Origin: Bacillota bacterium
GTDB lineage: Bacteria > Bacillota > Clostridia > Tissierellales > Peptoniphilaceae
NCBI GenBank assembly: GCA_023443025.1
Contig: JAEZWM010000097.1
Location: 1-19,587 of the forward strand
Reading direction: 5' to 3'
Length of the DNA: 19,587 bases
Part shown: piece after piece, positions 1 to 7,515 of the stretch
Position numbering within the stretch: the first letter of the stretch is position 1
Layout: each line of letters begins with the position of its first letter
Notes under the pieces: generated by a model
Databases searched by the model: none
Told to the model about the DNA's origin: nothing
Seen by the model: the letters and a program-made list of their open reading frames with translations, nothing else
Translations under genes and position numbers: made by a program

Positions 1-28
1 AATAAAGTAAATAAGGATGGTGGTACTC

Positions 29-1381
29 TTGAAGCTTCAAGTATTTGATTTTATTGATGAAACCTTGAATCAATTGAGAGAGAAAAGATCTGAAATAGAA
101 GATGTAGCAGAGATTGTTCAAGAATATTTTTTGAACATCTTTGAAGAGGATGATAAATTTTTAAACATAAGTAAAAGGGTTAAGTCAGAAGACAGTTTAA
201 AAGAAAAGATACTTAGACAAAATTATTTTTTAAGATATAGAACACCTGAGACTGTAATCGATAAGATGGCAGATTTAATAGGAATTAGAGTTGAGTGTAG
301 GTTTATTAGAGATGAAGCGAGTATATATGAGTCTCTAGTAAACATTTTTGATGCACAGGATACCGAAGGTTACTTTCATAGCAAAGACTGTTCTGAAATT
401 CAACTCAGAATAAGAGAATCTCAACCACAAAAACAACATAATGGCTTTGAAATTTATAAAATTGATGGAAGATATAAAACTGATGAGCAAATGTTTCATT
501 TTGAGCTCCAGATAAAATCATTCGTCAATATTTTTTGGGGAGATATCGACCATAGAATACTATACAAGAATTTTTCTTATGTGGTAACTGAAGACTTTAT
601 TAGAGAAATGATGTACTCCATAAAGGATAATCTGGAGATGGTAGACACTCAGCTGATGGTTGTTTATAATCACCTTTACGATATGGAAAAAAATGATTTA
701 GAGGTTACGAAAAACCAGCTTAAAAAGCTTGTTTCAAAATTGATACATGATATTTTTGTGATGAGGTTTAAAGCAAATACCGGAATAATTCTTGATTTTA
801 GAAAACCTGTTGATTTAATAGTAGATTATATATTTGCTAAGGCTCATTATGCTAGGGAGCTTGAAGAGTCTCAATATTTTGTAAAATTAATGAATAGATT
901 AAATGAGGTAAGTAAACTCGACTTGGTATTTGGTGATTATATTGAGCTTGGACAGCTAAATATAATGAAGGGACAATTCTGTGAAAAATTTGGGAAAGGT
1001 ATTGAGAGTATTATGAACCTTGACCTAAAGTGGAATTTAATTCTTTCTATTATTTTTGAACTTGAAGGTGGCGACAAAGCCGCAGAGTTTATAAACTTTA
1101 TAGAATATATCGTGTTTACAATAATATATAGAGTAAGGCAAGCCGTTAAGAAATTTGAAATAGAAGATAAGGAAGCGGACTTAATCATAAATAGACTGGT
1201 CGAAGAAGTTTTTGAATATATTTGTCAAGAGTATAATGCCGACTTTTTCTCACTCAATAATATGAGACTTTTAGAAAGACTGGTTACAGAGTTTATGCTT
1301 GAAGTTGAATCACCGATGTATATCCGGGAAAAAGACTACAGAAGATTTAGACAGAGGTTGGCTAAGGAGGCCGAAGTTTAA
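29..1381 (+). CDS. RelA/SpoT-domain protein (putative (p)ppGpp synthetase) with long helical C-terminal region
   Basis: A cytoplasmic protein of 450 aa whose N-terminal ~230 residues resemble the nucleotidyltransferase domain of alarmone synthetases, which move pyrophosphate from ATP to GDP/GTP. Visible motifs, numbered from the TTG start: a basic ATP-side stretch SKRVKSEDS (R50, K52), the metal-binding strand DLIGIRV (D82) and ELQIK (E159, the catalytic E-x-Q position). The guanine-stacking NGY motif reads NGF (about residue 140), a conservative change. No HD hydrolase domain is present. Typical small synthetases are 200-260 aa, so the remaining ~220 residues, predicted helical, are extra and of unknown role. 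The start is taken as TTG at 29 because GGTGG (19-23) lies 5 nt before it; the ATG at 17 would put AAGG with no spacing. It overlaps the next gene by 1 nt (TAATG) and heads a stress/cell-wall operon. Synthetase activity is inferred. Confidence 0.8.
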   Translation: MKLQVFDFIDETLNQLREKRSEIEDVAEIVQEYFLNIFEEDDKFLNISKRVKSEDSLKEKILRQNYFLRYRTPETVIDKMADLIGIRVECRFIRDEASIYESLVNIFDAQDTEGYFHSKDCSEIQLRIRESQPQKQHNGFEIYKIDGRYKTDEQMFHFELQIKSFVNIFWGDIDHRILYKNFSYVVTEDFIREMMYSIKDNLEMVDTQLMVVYNHLYDMEKNDLEVTKNQLKKLVSKLIHDIFVMRFKANTGIILDFRKPVDLIVDYIFAKAHYARELEESQYFVKLMNRLNEVSKLDLVFGDYIELGQLNIMKGQFCEKFGKGIESIMNLDLKWNLILSIIFELEGGDKAAEFINFIEYIVFTIIYRVRQAVKKFEIEDKEADLIINRLVEEVFEYICQEYNADFFSLNNMRLLERLVTEFMLEVESPMYIREKDYRRFRQRLAKEAEV

Positions 1382-2664
1382 TGAAAATCCAAATCAATAA
1401 TATTGCAGTAATCCCTATGACTGAAGTTGGCAGGGTGATAGAAAATGCTTGCATATATATAGAAGATGAAAGAATAGTACATGTGGGAGAAGAGCTTAAT
1501 GACTTTAAGCCTGACAAAGTCATCGACGGTAAAAACAAACTAGCTATACCGGGACTTATTAATGCACATACACATCTAGGCATGAGTATGCTAAGGAACT
1601 ATGCTGATGACCTGGATCTAATGTCATGGCTTCAGGATGAAGTATGGCCTTTTGAAGCAAAGCTAAATGCTGAGGACATTTACTATGCATCTAAATTATC
1701 TATGATCGAACTAATAAAATCGGGTTGTACAACTTTTGTTGATATGTATTTTGAGATGGATAGGGTTGCGGATGCGGCACTTGAAATCGGAATGAGAGGG
1801 GTACTAACACCGGGATATATTGAAGATGCAAACTCTGAAAAGCGAATTGAATCTTACAGAGAGATCTATAAAAATTACCATAATAGAGACAATTTATTAA
1901 AGGTAATGATCGCCCCGCATGCTCCTTATACGGTAGGTGCTGACCATTTAAAAAAATTAGTCGAGCTTGCTAAAGAACTCGAACTAGGTATTCATATCCA
2001 TCTATCAGAAACTAAAACAGAAGTTGACAATGCATACAGGGATTTTGGAAAATCACCGATTACATACGTTAATGAACTGGGGCTTTTTGAGGTCCCAACA
2101 ATAGCTGCACACTGCGTTCATATAGACGAAGAAGATATGACAATACTTGCCGACAAGGGGGTTCATGTTGTACACAATCCATCTAGTAATTTAAAACTTG
2201 CTTCCGGATTTGCTAAAGTTAGTGAAATGAAAAGTCATGGTGTAAAAGTAGCATTAGGAACGGATGGTGCCTCTTCAAACAATAATCTAAACATGGTTGA
2301 GGAGATGCATCTTGCTTCCATTTTGGCTAAAGCTGTAAGTGGTGATCCTAAATCCATGACTGCATACGAAACACTTGAAATGACAACAAAAATCGGAGCA
2401 CAAGCCATTGGCATGGGAGAGGATTTGGGGAGTATAGAAGAGGGTAAGCTTGCAGATATTACTCTTATAGATTTGAGTGCAACTCACTTAACTCCTGCAA
2501 ACGACTTGATTTCAATGGTTGTATATACTGCACAAGCATCCGATGTATGTACAGTCATAGTTAATGGTAAAGTCATTATGGAAGATCGAAAACTGGATGT
2601 GGATGAGGAGCATATAAAAACAGAAGTGTTAAATAGGTTAAGCAGGATAGTTAAGGAATTATGA
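1381..2664 (+). CDS. mtaD: 5'-methylthioadenosine/S-adenosylhomocysteine deaminase (amidohydrolase family)
   Basis: A 427-aa amidohydrolase of the MtaD/TrzN-like subgroup, which deaminates MTA or SAH to the inosine forms and so salvages products of SAM-dependent reactions. Metal and catalytic residues are visible: HTH at H63/H65 in NAHTHLGM, E92 after WP, a second-shell HIHLSET block near 208, AAHCVH near 240 and GTDGASSNNNLNM near 300 containing the catalytic Asp. The order and spacing match 420-440-aa family members such as the Thermotoga enzyme TM0936. Related deaminases (guanine, chlorohydrolases) share the fold, so the exact substrate is inferred. It is translationally coupled at both ends: 1-nt overlap with the RelA-like gene and 4-nt ATGA overlap with the acpS fusion. 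Confidence 0.88.
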   Translation: MKIQINNIAVIPMTEVGRVIENACIYIEDERIVHVGEELNDFKPDKVIDGKNKLAIPGLINAHTHLGMSMLRNYADDLDLMSWLQDEVWPFEAKLNAEDIYYASKLSMIELIKSGCTTFVDMYFEMDRVADAALEIGMRGVLTPGYIEDANSEKRIESYREIYKNYHNRDNLLKVMIAPHAPYTVGADHLKKLVELAKELELGIHIHLSETKTEVDNAYRDFGKSPITYVNELGLFEVPTIAAHCVHIDEEDMTILADKGVHVVHNPSSNLKLASGFAKVSEMKSHGVKVALGTDGASSNNNLNMVEEMHLASILAKAVSGDPKSMTAYETLEMTTKIGAQAIGMGEDLGSIEEGKLADITLIDLSATHLTPANDLISMVVYTAQASDVCTVIVNGKVIMEDRKLDVDEEHIKTEVLNRLSRIVKEL

Positions 2665-3932
2665 TTGGTATAGATATAGTAAAAATTTCCAGGATAGACG
2701 CACTTTTAAAAAATGATAAATTTTTAAAAAGGATTTTCAACCGATTAGAAATAGAGCAGCTTGGTACTCAGATAAATAATGAGCAGAGAATCGCCGGATC
2801 TTTTGCTGCTAAAGAAGCTGTGTCAAAGGTTTTTGGTACCGGGATAGGTAAATTATCTTTTAAAGATATAATTATATTGAGAGATCAAAAGGGTAAACCG
2901 TACTGTGTATTGTCAGAAAAAGGGAGACAAATTGCCGATAAGTACGGACTCATGGACTTCGAGATTTCCATTTCACATGAAAAGGAATATGCAGTTGCCA
3001 TTGCAAAAGCAAAGAGTATTTTACCTCCTTTTTGTAATTTTGACACCGGTCCCAATCTTCCGGTTCTCTTTTCAAGACCTATGGAGAGTCATAAAGGATC
3101 TTATGGTAAGATAGGTATTATCGGAGCTTCAAAGGGGATGCTTGGATCAGTAATCCTAAGTAGTTACGCTGCTCTTAGAACGGGTTCAGGAATAGTATAT
3201 ACTATTGTCCCTGAAAGTATATCTGATATTGCTCAGATAAAAAGTGTTGAAAACATAGTAAAGTCTGCACCTGATAATGGATTGGGACATTTTACGTATT
3301 CCTCTACAACTGAGTTAAAAAATATGGTTAATGAATTTGATGCTTATGCTTTTGGGCCGGGAATTGGTAGAAGTGAAGATATACCAAAGATCTTAAGCGG
3401 TATACTAAGAGAGGATGTCAGTATTATTGTGGATGCTGACGGACTTTATGCTTTATCCGGAAAACTCGATATCTTAAGAGGATATAATGCGTGTATTACT
3501 CCTCACCCACTTGAAATGGCTAGATTAATTGAAAAAGATGTAGAATATGTCCAGGAAAACAGGCTTGATGTTGCAATGTCGATATCAAAGTTATATAATA
3601 TTATAGTGGTTTTGAAGGGCCATGAAACCATAGTAACAAATGGTGATGCATATTACATTAACAAAACCGGGAATTCAGGGATGGCAACTGCAGGGAGCGG
3701 AGATGTTTTAACCGGCGCCATTACCTCACTTGCAGGTATGGGTTATAAGCTTTACGATGCCGCAGTACTTGGAGTATATCTGCATGGACTTGCTGGTGAC
3801 TGTGCAGCATATGAACTGGGCGAGGATTCAGTAATTGCAAGCGATATAATTGATTCATTAAGTTCAGCCATTAAGTATAAGAGGATAATAGATGCAAGAA
3901 ATAATTACAAAACCGACTTGGGCGGAGATTAA
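2661..3932 (+). CDS. Fusion of holo-ACP synthase (AcpS) with ADP-dependent NAD(P)H-hydrate dehydratase (NnrD)
   Basis: One uninterrupted 423-aa frame joins two enzymes that are normally separate. Residues 1-118 are AcpS, which transfers 4'-phosphopantetheine from CoA to acyl carrier protein: MIGIDIVKISRI (metal Asp D5), SFAAKEAVSKVFG (E52) and SISHEKEYAVA. Residues ~125-410 are the NnrD/YjeF C-terminal kinase-like domain, which repairs damaged NAD(P)H hydrates: SHKGSYGKIGIIGAS, GPGIGRS, VDADGLYAL, TPHPLEMARL, VLKGHET and the catalytic GNSGMATAGSGDVLTG block. The NnrE epimerase domain that usually sits in front of NnrD is absent; AcpS occupies its place. The start ATG overlaps the mtaD stop by 4 nt, and the 3' end overlaps alr by 41 nt. 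The acpS-(nnrD)-alr-mazF order parallels the acpS-ydcC-alr-ndoA locus of Bacillus. Both halves look catalytically intact. Confidence 0.9.
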   Translation: MIGIDIVKISRIDALLKNDKFLKRIFNRLEIEQLGTQINNEQRIAGSFAAKEAVSKVFGTGIGKLSFKDIIILRDQKGKPYCVLSEKGRQIADKYGLMDFEISISHEKEYAVAIAKAKSILPPFCNFDTGPNLPVLFSRPMESHKGSYGKIGIIGASKGMLGSVILSSYAALRTGSGIVYTIVPESISDIAQIKSVENIVKSAPDNGLGHFTYSSTTELKNMVNEFDAYAFGPGIGRSEDIPKILSGILREDVSIIVDADGLYALSGKLDILRGYNACITPHPLEMARLIEKDVEYVQENRLDVAMSISKLYNIIVVLKGHETIVTNGDAYYINKTGNSGMATAGSGDVLTGAITSLAGMGYKLYDAAVLGVYLHGLAGDCAAYELGEDSVIASDIIDSLSSAIKYKRIIDARNNYKTDLGGD

Positions 3933-5058
3933 CTTAGACAATTTAATATATAATTATAGAGTATTAAAAGAGCTTTGCTTTAATACTGATATTAGCTGTG
4001 TTGTAAAAGCTAATGCTTATGGACATGGTGCGATCCAGGTATCAAAAACTCTCGAAAGAGAAGGAGCTCATTATTTTTCTGTATCCTCATTGCAAGAAGG
4101 CTTAGAGCTTAGACACGCAGGAATCAAATCTCCGATTATGATAATGACTGCATTACCCACCGGGGTTGAAGCAGCTGCTATTAAAAATGGAATAGAAGCA
4201 ACTGTATATTCGTACGACCAGGCTCTTAGACTAAATGAGATTTGTAATGAACTAAACATGGTTTACAATATTCACATAAAGCTTGATACAGGTATGCGTC
4301 GAATAGGATTTAGAATTGATGATAGAGCTGTGGAGGAAATTAAAAAGATACATTCCCTTGAGTTTTTAAAACTAAAAGGTGTATTCACTCATTTTGCAGC
4401 AGCAGATGAAGCGAACAATAACTATACTCCAATACAATTTAAAGCTTTTATGGATATGGTGGAAAAACTTGAAAATGAAGGTGTAGTATTTGACATTAAG
4501 CATGTGGACAACGATGCTGCGCTTTTGATGTATGATTATAGAGAGGATATGGTAAGACTTGGAATAGGTCTTTATGGAATATTTCCGTCTTCATTTGTAA
4601 AGGCAAAGGTAGAGCATAATCTAAAACCGGTTATGACTTTAAAATCAGTTGTAACTCATGTTAAAACAGTAAGTAGAGGTGAGACAATTGGTTATGGTCA
4701 AACTTTTACTGCTGAAGATGAGATGAAAGTAGCAACAATAGGTATAGGTTATGCGGATGGACTACCAAGGCTTATGTCTAATAAGGGTTCAATCATGATA
4801 AACGGACATATGTGTCCTGTAGTGGGTAGGGTATGTATGGATCAAGTAATGGTTGATGTAACAGGAATCAAAGTTAAGCCGGAAGATGAAGCAATTATAT
4901 TTGGTGATCCAAATAATAATGAGCCGGATATTGGAAAAATTGCTGATATTTGTGATACAATAAGTTATGAAGTACTCTCAGGTATTAATAGAAGGGTGCC
5001 AAGGGTTTATATTAATGGTGGTAGAACCGTTAATATTATTAGTTATTTAGATTATTAA
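3892..5058 (+). CDS. alr: Alanine racemase (PLP-dependent)
   Basis: A 388-aa fold-type III PLP enzyme interconverting L- and D-alanine for peptidoglycan synthesis in the cytoplasm. The family N-terminus is clear (KPTWAEINLDNLIYNY). The Schiff-base lysine is K39 in VVKANAYGHG, the catalytic tyrosine lies in ETIGYGQTF (about 269), the RLGIGLYG motif carries the PLP-ring arginine, and RVCMDQVMVDVTG is typical. One oddity: the phosphate-binding segment, usually N-S-A-A, reads HVDNDAAL, so Asp replaces the usual Ser. The start ATG at 3892 follows AAGAGGATAAT and lies inside the 3' end of the acpS-nnrD frame (41-nt overlap), consistent with translational coupling. It precedes mazF by 34 bp. Confidence 0.95.
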   Translation: MQEIITKPTWAEINLDNLIYNYRVLKELCFNTDISCVVKANAYGHGAIQVSKTLEREGAHYFSVSSLQEGLELRHAGIKSPIMIMTALPTGVEAAAIKNGIEATVYSYDQALRLNEICNELNMVYNIHIKLDTGMRRIGFRIDDRAVEEIKKIHSLEFLKLKGVFTHFAAADEANNNYTPIQFKAFMDMVEKLENEGVVFDIKHVDNDAALLMYDYREDMVRLGIGLYGIFPSSFVKAKVEHNLKPVMTLKSVVTHVKTVSRGETIGYGQTFTAEDEMKVATIGIGYADGLPRLMSNKGSIMINGHMCPVVGRVCMDQVMVDVTGIKVKPEDEAIIFGDPNNNEPDIGKIADICDTISYEVLSGINRRVPRVYINGGRTVNIISYLDY

Positions 5059-5092
5059 TAGCTTACCTATTTATGTTAGGATGTGATAAAAT

Positions 5093-5434
5093 TTGAAAGT
5101 TAAAAGAGGAGATTTGTTTTATGCGGACTTGAGCCCTGTTATCGGTTCAGAACAAGGCGGCGTAAGACCTGTGCTCGTAGTACAGAACGATGTCGGGAAC
5201 AAGTATAGTCCTACGATTATCATCGCCGCAATTACCTCGCAAGTAAATAAAGCTAAACTACCCACTCATGTTGATATTACATCAAGTAGCTATGGACTTC
5301 CTAAAAACTCAGTAGTTCTATTAGAACAGATTAGGACTATAGATAAGAAAAGGCTTAGGGAAAAAATTGGAAGATTTGATGCAGATGTAATGAGAAGAGT
5401 AGAAGATGCTTTAAGGGTGTCGTTTAAATTATAG
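5093..5434 (+). CDS. mazF: MazF/NdoA family endoribonuclease toxin
   Basis: A 113-aa PemK/MazF-family protein very like Bacillus NdoA (EndoA), a ribosome-independent mRNA interferase that cuts at short specific sites. Signature blocks are KRGDLFYADLSPVIGSEQGG, RPVLVVQND, AAITSQ, KLPTHVDI and VVLLEQIRTIDKKRL; the catalytic Arg and Thr are in the GGVRP and AAITS segments. The start is TTG at 5093, preceded by AGGATGTGAT (5079-5088); no in-frame ATG is usable. In Bacillus the antitoxin gene ndoAI lies between alr and ndoA. Here only 34 bp separate alr from this gene and no antitoxin frame exists anywhere nearby. A strong terminator follows immediately. Confidence 0.93.
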   Translation: MKVKRGDLFYADLSPVIGSEQGGVRPVLVVQNDVGNKYSPTIIIAAITSQVNKAKLPTHVDITSSSYGLPKNSVVLLEQIRTIDKKRLREKIGRFDADVMRRVEDALRVSFKL

Positions 5435-5443
5435 TACATATGA

Positions 5444-5471
5444 AAAAAACCTGTCATTTGACAGGTTTTTT
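5444..5471. terminator. Bidirectional intrinsic terminator between mazF and the cofE-like gene
   Basis: A perfect 12-bp stem (AAAAAACCTGTC, 5444-5455; GACAGGTTTTTT, 5460-5471) with an ATTT loop. The A-tract on one arm becomes a T-tract on the opposite strand, so it can stop transcription from both convergent operons. Confidence 0.9.
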
Positions 5472-6657
5472 AATTGCTTGCAAAGTTATCAAAGTATCCT
5501 TTAATAAGTACAACAGGTGTGCCTTTATCTCCTGAACCGCTTACTAAATCTGCTAGTGAACCAAGCAGGTCAGTCAGCCTTCTAGGAGTAGTTCCAAGTG
5601 CGGCATTGCTACCGGGACTGCTTTTTGTTTTTGCATTTATTTTTTCTTTCATAACACTCATAGCTGATTCACCATCTAACTCTGTTAGTTCAGTATCCGC
5701 TATGTATTTTAATTTTAATTCATTAGGTGTACCTTCAAGGTTTGAAGTGTATCCTGGAGACACAACCGGATCGGCTAGCTCCCAAATCTTACCAATAGGA
5801 TCTTTAAAAGCGCCATCACCGTAAACCATAACTTCTATTTTTACACCGGTTTTTTCAAAAATACTTTTTTGAACTTCGTGTACAAATATATCTGAGTTTC
5901 TAGGGAAAAGCTTGAGTGATGAATCCGTTGCCAGATTGGAACCATAAAGCCCGTACTCAGGATTATAACCGGAACCATTTATTGATTCAGTCATGATATC
6001 ATCCAAGCCGAGTACTATATTCGCTCCATTTGATTTAAGAACGCTTTTTAAATTCTGTCTATCATGTATATTTGCAACCAATATATCACGAGTATGATTC
6101 AAAATGTCTAATGGATTATTGGATAGAAATATTTCTATATTATCATTTACTGCAAAAGATTTATATAAGGATACATAGTCCAATCCGGTAAAAGGATGCT
6201 TATAAGACCCACCGACAAGTTCTCTGTAGACCTCTTCGGTAAAGGTATCTGTATATATATTTATTCCATTTTCAGAAAGTACCTCAGTGTCCATAAGTCT
6301 ATTTCCAACTTCATCGCTAGGGTAATTTAAAAATATGGTTATCTTCTTTTTAGTACTTGCTATCGCTTTTAGGATTATTGAGAATCTATTTCTGCTGGTG
6401 ATAGGAAATAGTATGCCTATTGAATCGTTAAATTTATTTTCTATATCATTTCTTATATCTTCTATGGTACAGTAATTTCCTTGTGCTCTAGCCAGTAGAG
6501 ATTCCGTTATAGCAAGCACATCCATTTCTTTCAATGAAAGAGAATTACCTTCTAGTGCTTCTAAAGTGGATTCAGTAATTATACTTACAAGGTCATCTCC
6601 CTTTTTAATTATAGGTGTTCTTAGTCCATATGCAGATGTTCCTATTGTTCTTTGCAT
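5470..6657 (-). CDS. CofE-like protein (coenzyme F420-0:L-glutamate ligase family), function unknown here
   Basis: A 395-aa protein resembling the F420-0:gamma-glutamyl ligase family, which adds glutamate by amide bonds to a phosphate-bearing cofactor. The N-terminal part shows the family pattern: GTSAYGLRTPIIKKGDDL, MDVLAITESLLARAQGN (matching the 'DvlvvtekivSkaEG' block). Later blocks are LGLDDIMTESINGSG, LYGSNLATDSSLKLFP and VMVYGDGAFKDPIGKIWEL. True CofE is about 250 aa; this longer form is seen in anaerobic Firmicutes that are not known to make F420, so its substrate is open. The start is the second ATG (6657), because GGAGG (6669-6665) is 7 nt upstream; the first ATG at 6663 would be 1 nt away. 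It follows the 5-formyl-THF cyclo-ligase by 16 bp and is surely co-transcribed. A polyglutamylated folate-type substrate is speculation. Confidence 0.75.
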   Translation of the reverse strand: MQRTIGTSAYGLRTPIIKKGDDLVSIITESTLEALEGNSLSLKEMDVLAITESLLARAQGNYCTIEDIRNDIENKFNDSIGILFPITSRNRFSIILKAIASTKKKITIFLNYPSDEVGNRLMDTEVLSENGINIYTDTFTEEVYRELVGGSYKHPFTGLDYVSLYKSFAVNDNIEIFLSNNPLDILNHTRDILVANIHDRQNLKSVLKSNGANIVLGLDDIMTESINGSGYNPEYGLYGSNLATDSSLKLFPRNSDIFVHEVQKSIFEKTGVKIEVMVYGDGAFKDPIGKIWELADPVVSPGYTSNLEGTPNELKLKYIADTELTELDGESAMSVMKEKINAKTKSSPGSNAALGTTPRRLTDLLGSLADLVSGSGDKGTPVVLIKGYFDNFASN

Positions 6658-6664
6658 GTTCATT

Positions 6665-6669
6665 CCTCC
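6665..6669 (-). promoter_or_regulatory. Ribosome binding site deciding the cofE-like start
   Basis: GGAGG on the minus strand lies 7 nt before the ATG at 6657 and only 1 nt before the ATG at 6663, favouring the internal start. Confidence 0.7.
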
Positions 6670-6673
6670 AAAT

Positions 6674-7228
6674 CTAAGCCAGTTCAGTAATTACTCTATC
6701 AACCGGTATATCGTATTCATCGTTTGGTACTTCATCAATAATCTGAAAATTAAATGCATATCCAATTTTTTTAGGATTTACATCCAGGTCGTCGAAAAAC
6801 TTATCATAATACCCTGCGCCGTATCCAACTCTATATCCTCTTTTATCGAATGCAAGACCGGGAACTATAACAAGATCTACAACATTATGATCAACAAAAT
6901 CCAAATATTCGGGTTCCGGTGTCAAAATGCAGTAATGCCCAACCACTAAGTGGTTAAATTCTTTAAGTCTACTTAATTTCATTTTTTTTGCACCTTTGGG
7001 TGTTACAGGGATGTAGACATTTTTGTTGTCACTGAGCATTTTTTTTATAAGTCGATGAGTATCGATTTCGGTCCCAAAACTAATAAAAACAAATATATCA
7101 TTTGAATCTGCATACTCTTTACTAGAAATTAAGTTTTTGTATGCTGCATCGTTTAATTCTTTCCTTTGAGTATGCGTAAGGGATAATCTAGCTTCTTTCA
7201 AATTTTTTCTTAAATCATTTTTATTCAT
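6674..7228 (-). CDS. 5-formyltetrahydrofolate cyclo-ligase
   Basis: A 184-aa protein of the 5-FTHF cyclo-ligase (MTHFS/YgfA/YqgN) family, which uses ATP to convert 5-formyl-THF to 5,10-methenyl-THF in one-carbon metabolism. Diagnostic features: N-terminal basic helix NKNDLRKNLKEARLSL with the ATP-binding Lys/Arg, FVFISFGTEIDTHRLI, VYIPVTPK, and the C-terminal GYRVGYGAGYYDKFF loop that binds ATP phosphates and metal. Length is normal. ATG at 7228 is preferred, with GGGTGG (7240-7235) 6 nt upstream; a longer GTG start at 7237 would lie within that site. It is the first gene of a two-gene leftward operon and diverges from ftsE. Confidence 0.92.
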   Translation of the reverse strand: MNKNDLRKNLKEARLSLTHTQRKELNDAAYKNLISSKEYADSNDIFVFISFGTEIDTHRLIKKMLSDNKNVYIPVTPKGAKKMKLSRLKEFNHLVVGHYCILTPEPEYLDFVDHNVVDLVIVPGLAFDKRGYRVGYGAGYYDKFFDDLDVNPKKIGYAFNFQIIDEVPNDEYDIPVDRVITELA

Positions 7229-7245
7229 AACAACCACCCTTAAAT

Positions 7246-7274
7246 AGTATATTATTAATACCGTAAATTGTAAA
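7246..7274 (-). promoter_or_regulatory. Candidate promoter for the cyclo-ligase operon
   Basis: On the minus strand, TTTACA (7274-7269), a 17-bp spacer, then TATACT (7251-7246). The spacing and matches are good, but the predicted start point (~7239) would fall at the ribosome binding site, giving a very short leader. Treat as possible only. Confidence 0.4.
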
Positions 7275-7426
7275 GATAAACAATTATCTATATATATATA
7301 ATACCCAAGTTATATCTATATCTATATGAAATTAAAACTTATTTTTTAAAATATATTATATTAATTTATTATGTGATTTATGTAGACTGAATCTATTTAT
7401 TAAAAATGTTGCAAATTTTTTACATT

Positions 7427-7443
7427 TGTAACATATTTGTAAC
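7427..7443 (+). promoter_or_regulatory. WalR (YycF/VicR)-type direct repeat upstream of ftsEX
   Basis: TGTAAC-ATATT-TGTAAC matches the WalR consensus of two TGTWAH hexamers separated by 5 bp with no mismatch. Its centre is about 59 bp before the predicted start point (~7494) and it ends 16 bp before the weak -35 element, a position compatible with activation. WalR-family regulators are known to control cell-wall hydrolases (cwlO, pcsB) in other Firmicutes. Binding here is inferred. Confidence 0.65.
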
Positions 7444-7459
7444 TTTTAAGCTTAAATAG

Positions 7460-7487
7460 GTGAAAAATTCGATGAATATGCTATAAT
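7460..7487 (+). promoter_or_regulatory. Promoter of the ftsE-ftsX-hydrolase operon
   Basis: Extended -10 TGCTATAAT (7479-7487) with a weak -35 (GTGAAA, 7460-7465) at 16-bp spacing. A strong extended -10 with a poor -35 fits an activator-assisted promoter. Confidence 0.7.
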
Positions 7488-7515
7488 TAATCTTAAGAAG
7501 TGTAGGTGATTTAAT

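Larger units (their letters stand above)
7238..7515. other. Divergent intergenic region between the cyclo-ligase and ftsE
   Basis: 278 bp, extremely AT-rich, with TA dinucleotide runs and a small TATATC tandem repeat at about 7310-7328. It contains the candidate leftward promoter, an imperfect inverted repeat (ATGTTGCAAAT 7406-7416; ATTTGTAACAT 7424-7434, one mismatch), the WalR-type repeat and the ftsE promoter. No coding frame is supported. Confidence 0.7.

Noticed and set aside
5474..5824. 116-codon plus-strand frame
   Set aside because: Antisense to the clearly coding cofE-like gene; no ribosome binding site or recognisable motif.
6566..6949. 127-codon plus-strand frame across the cofE-like and cyclo-ligase genes
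   Set aside because: Antisense to two genes with strong motifs; composition is that of a shadow frame.
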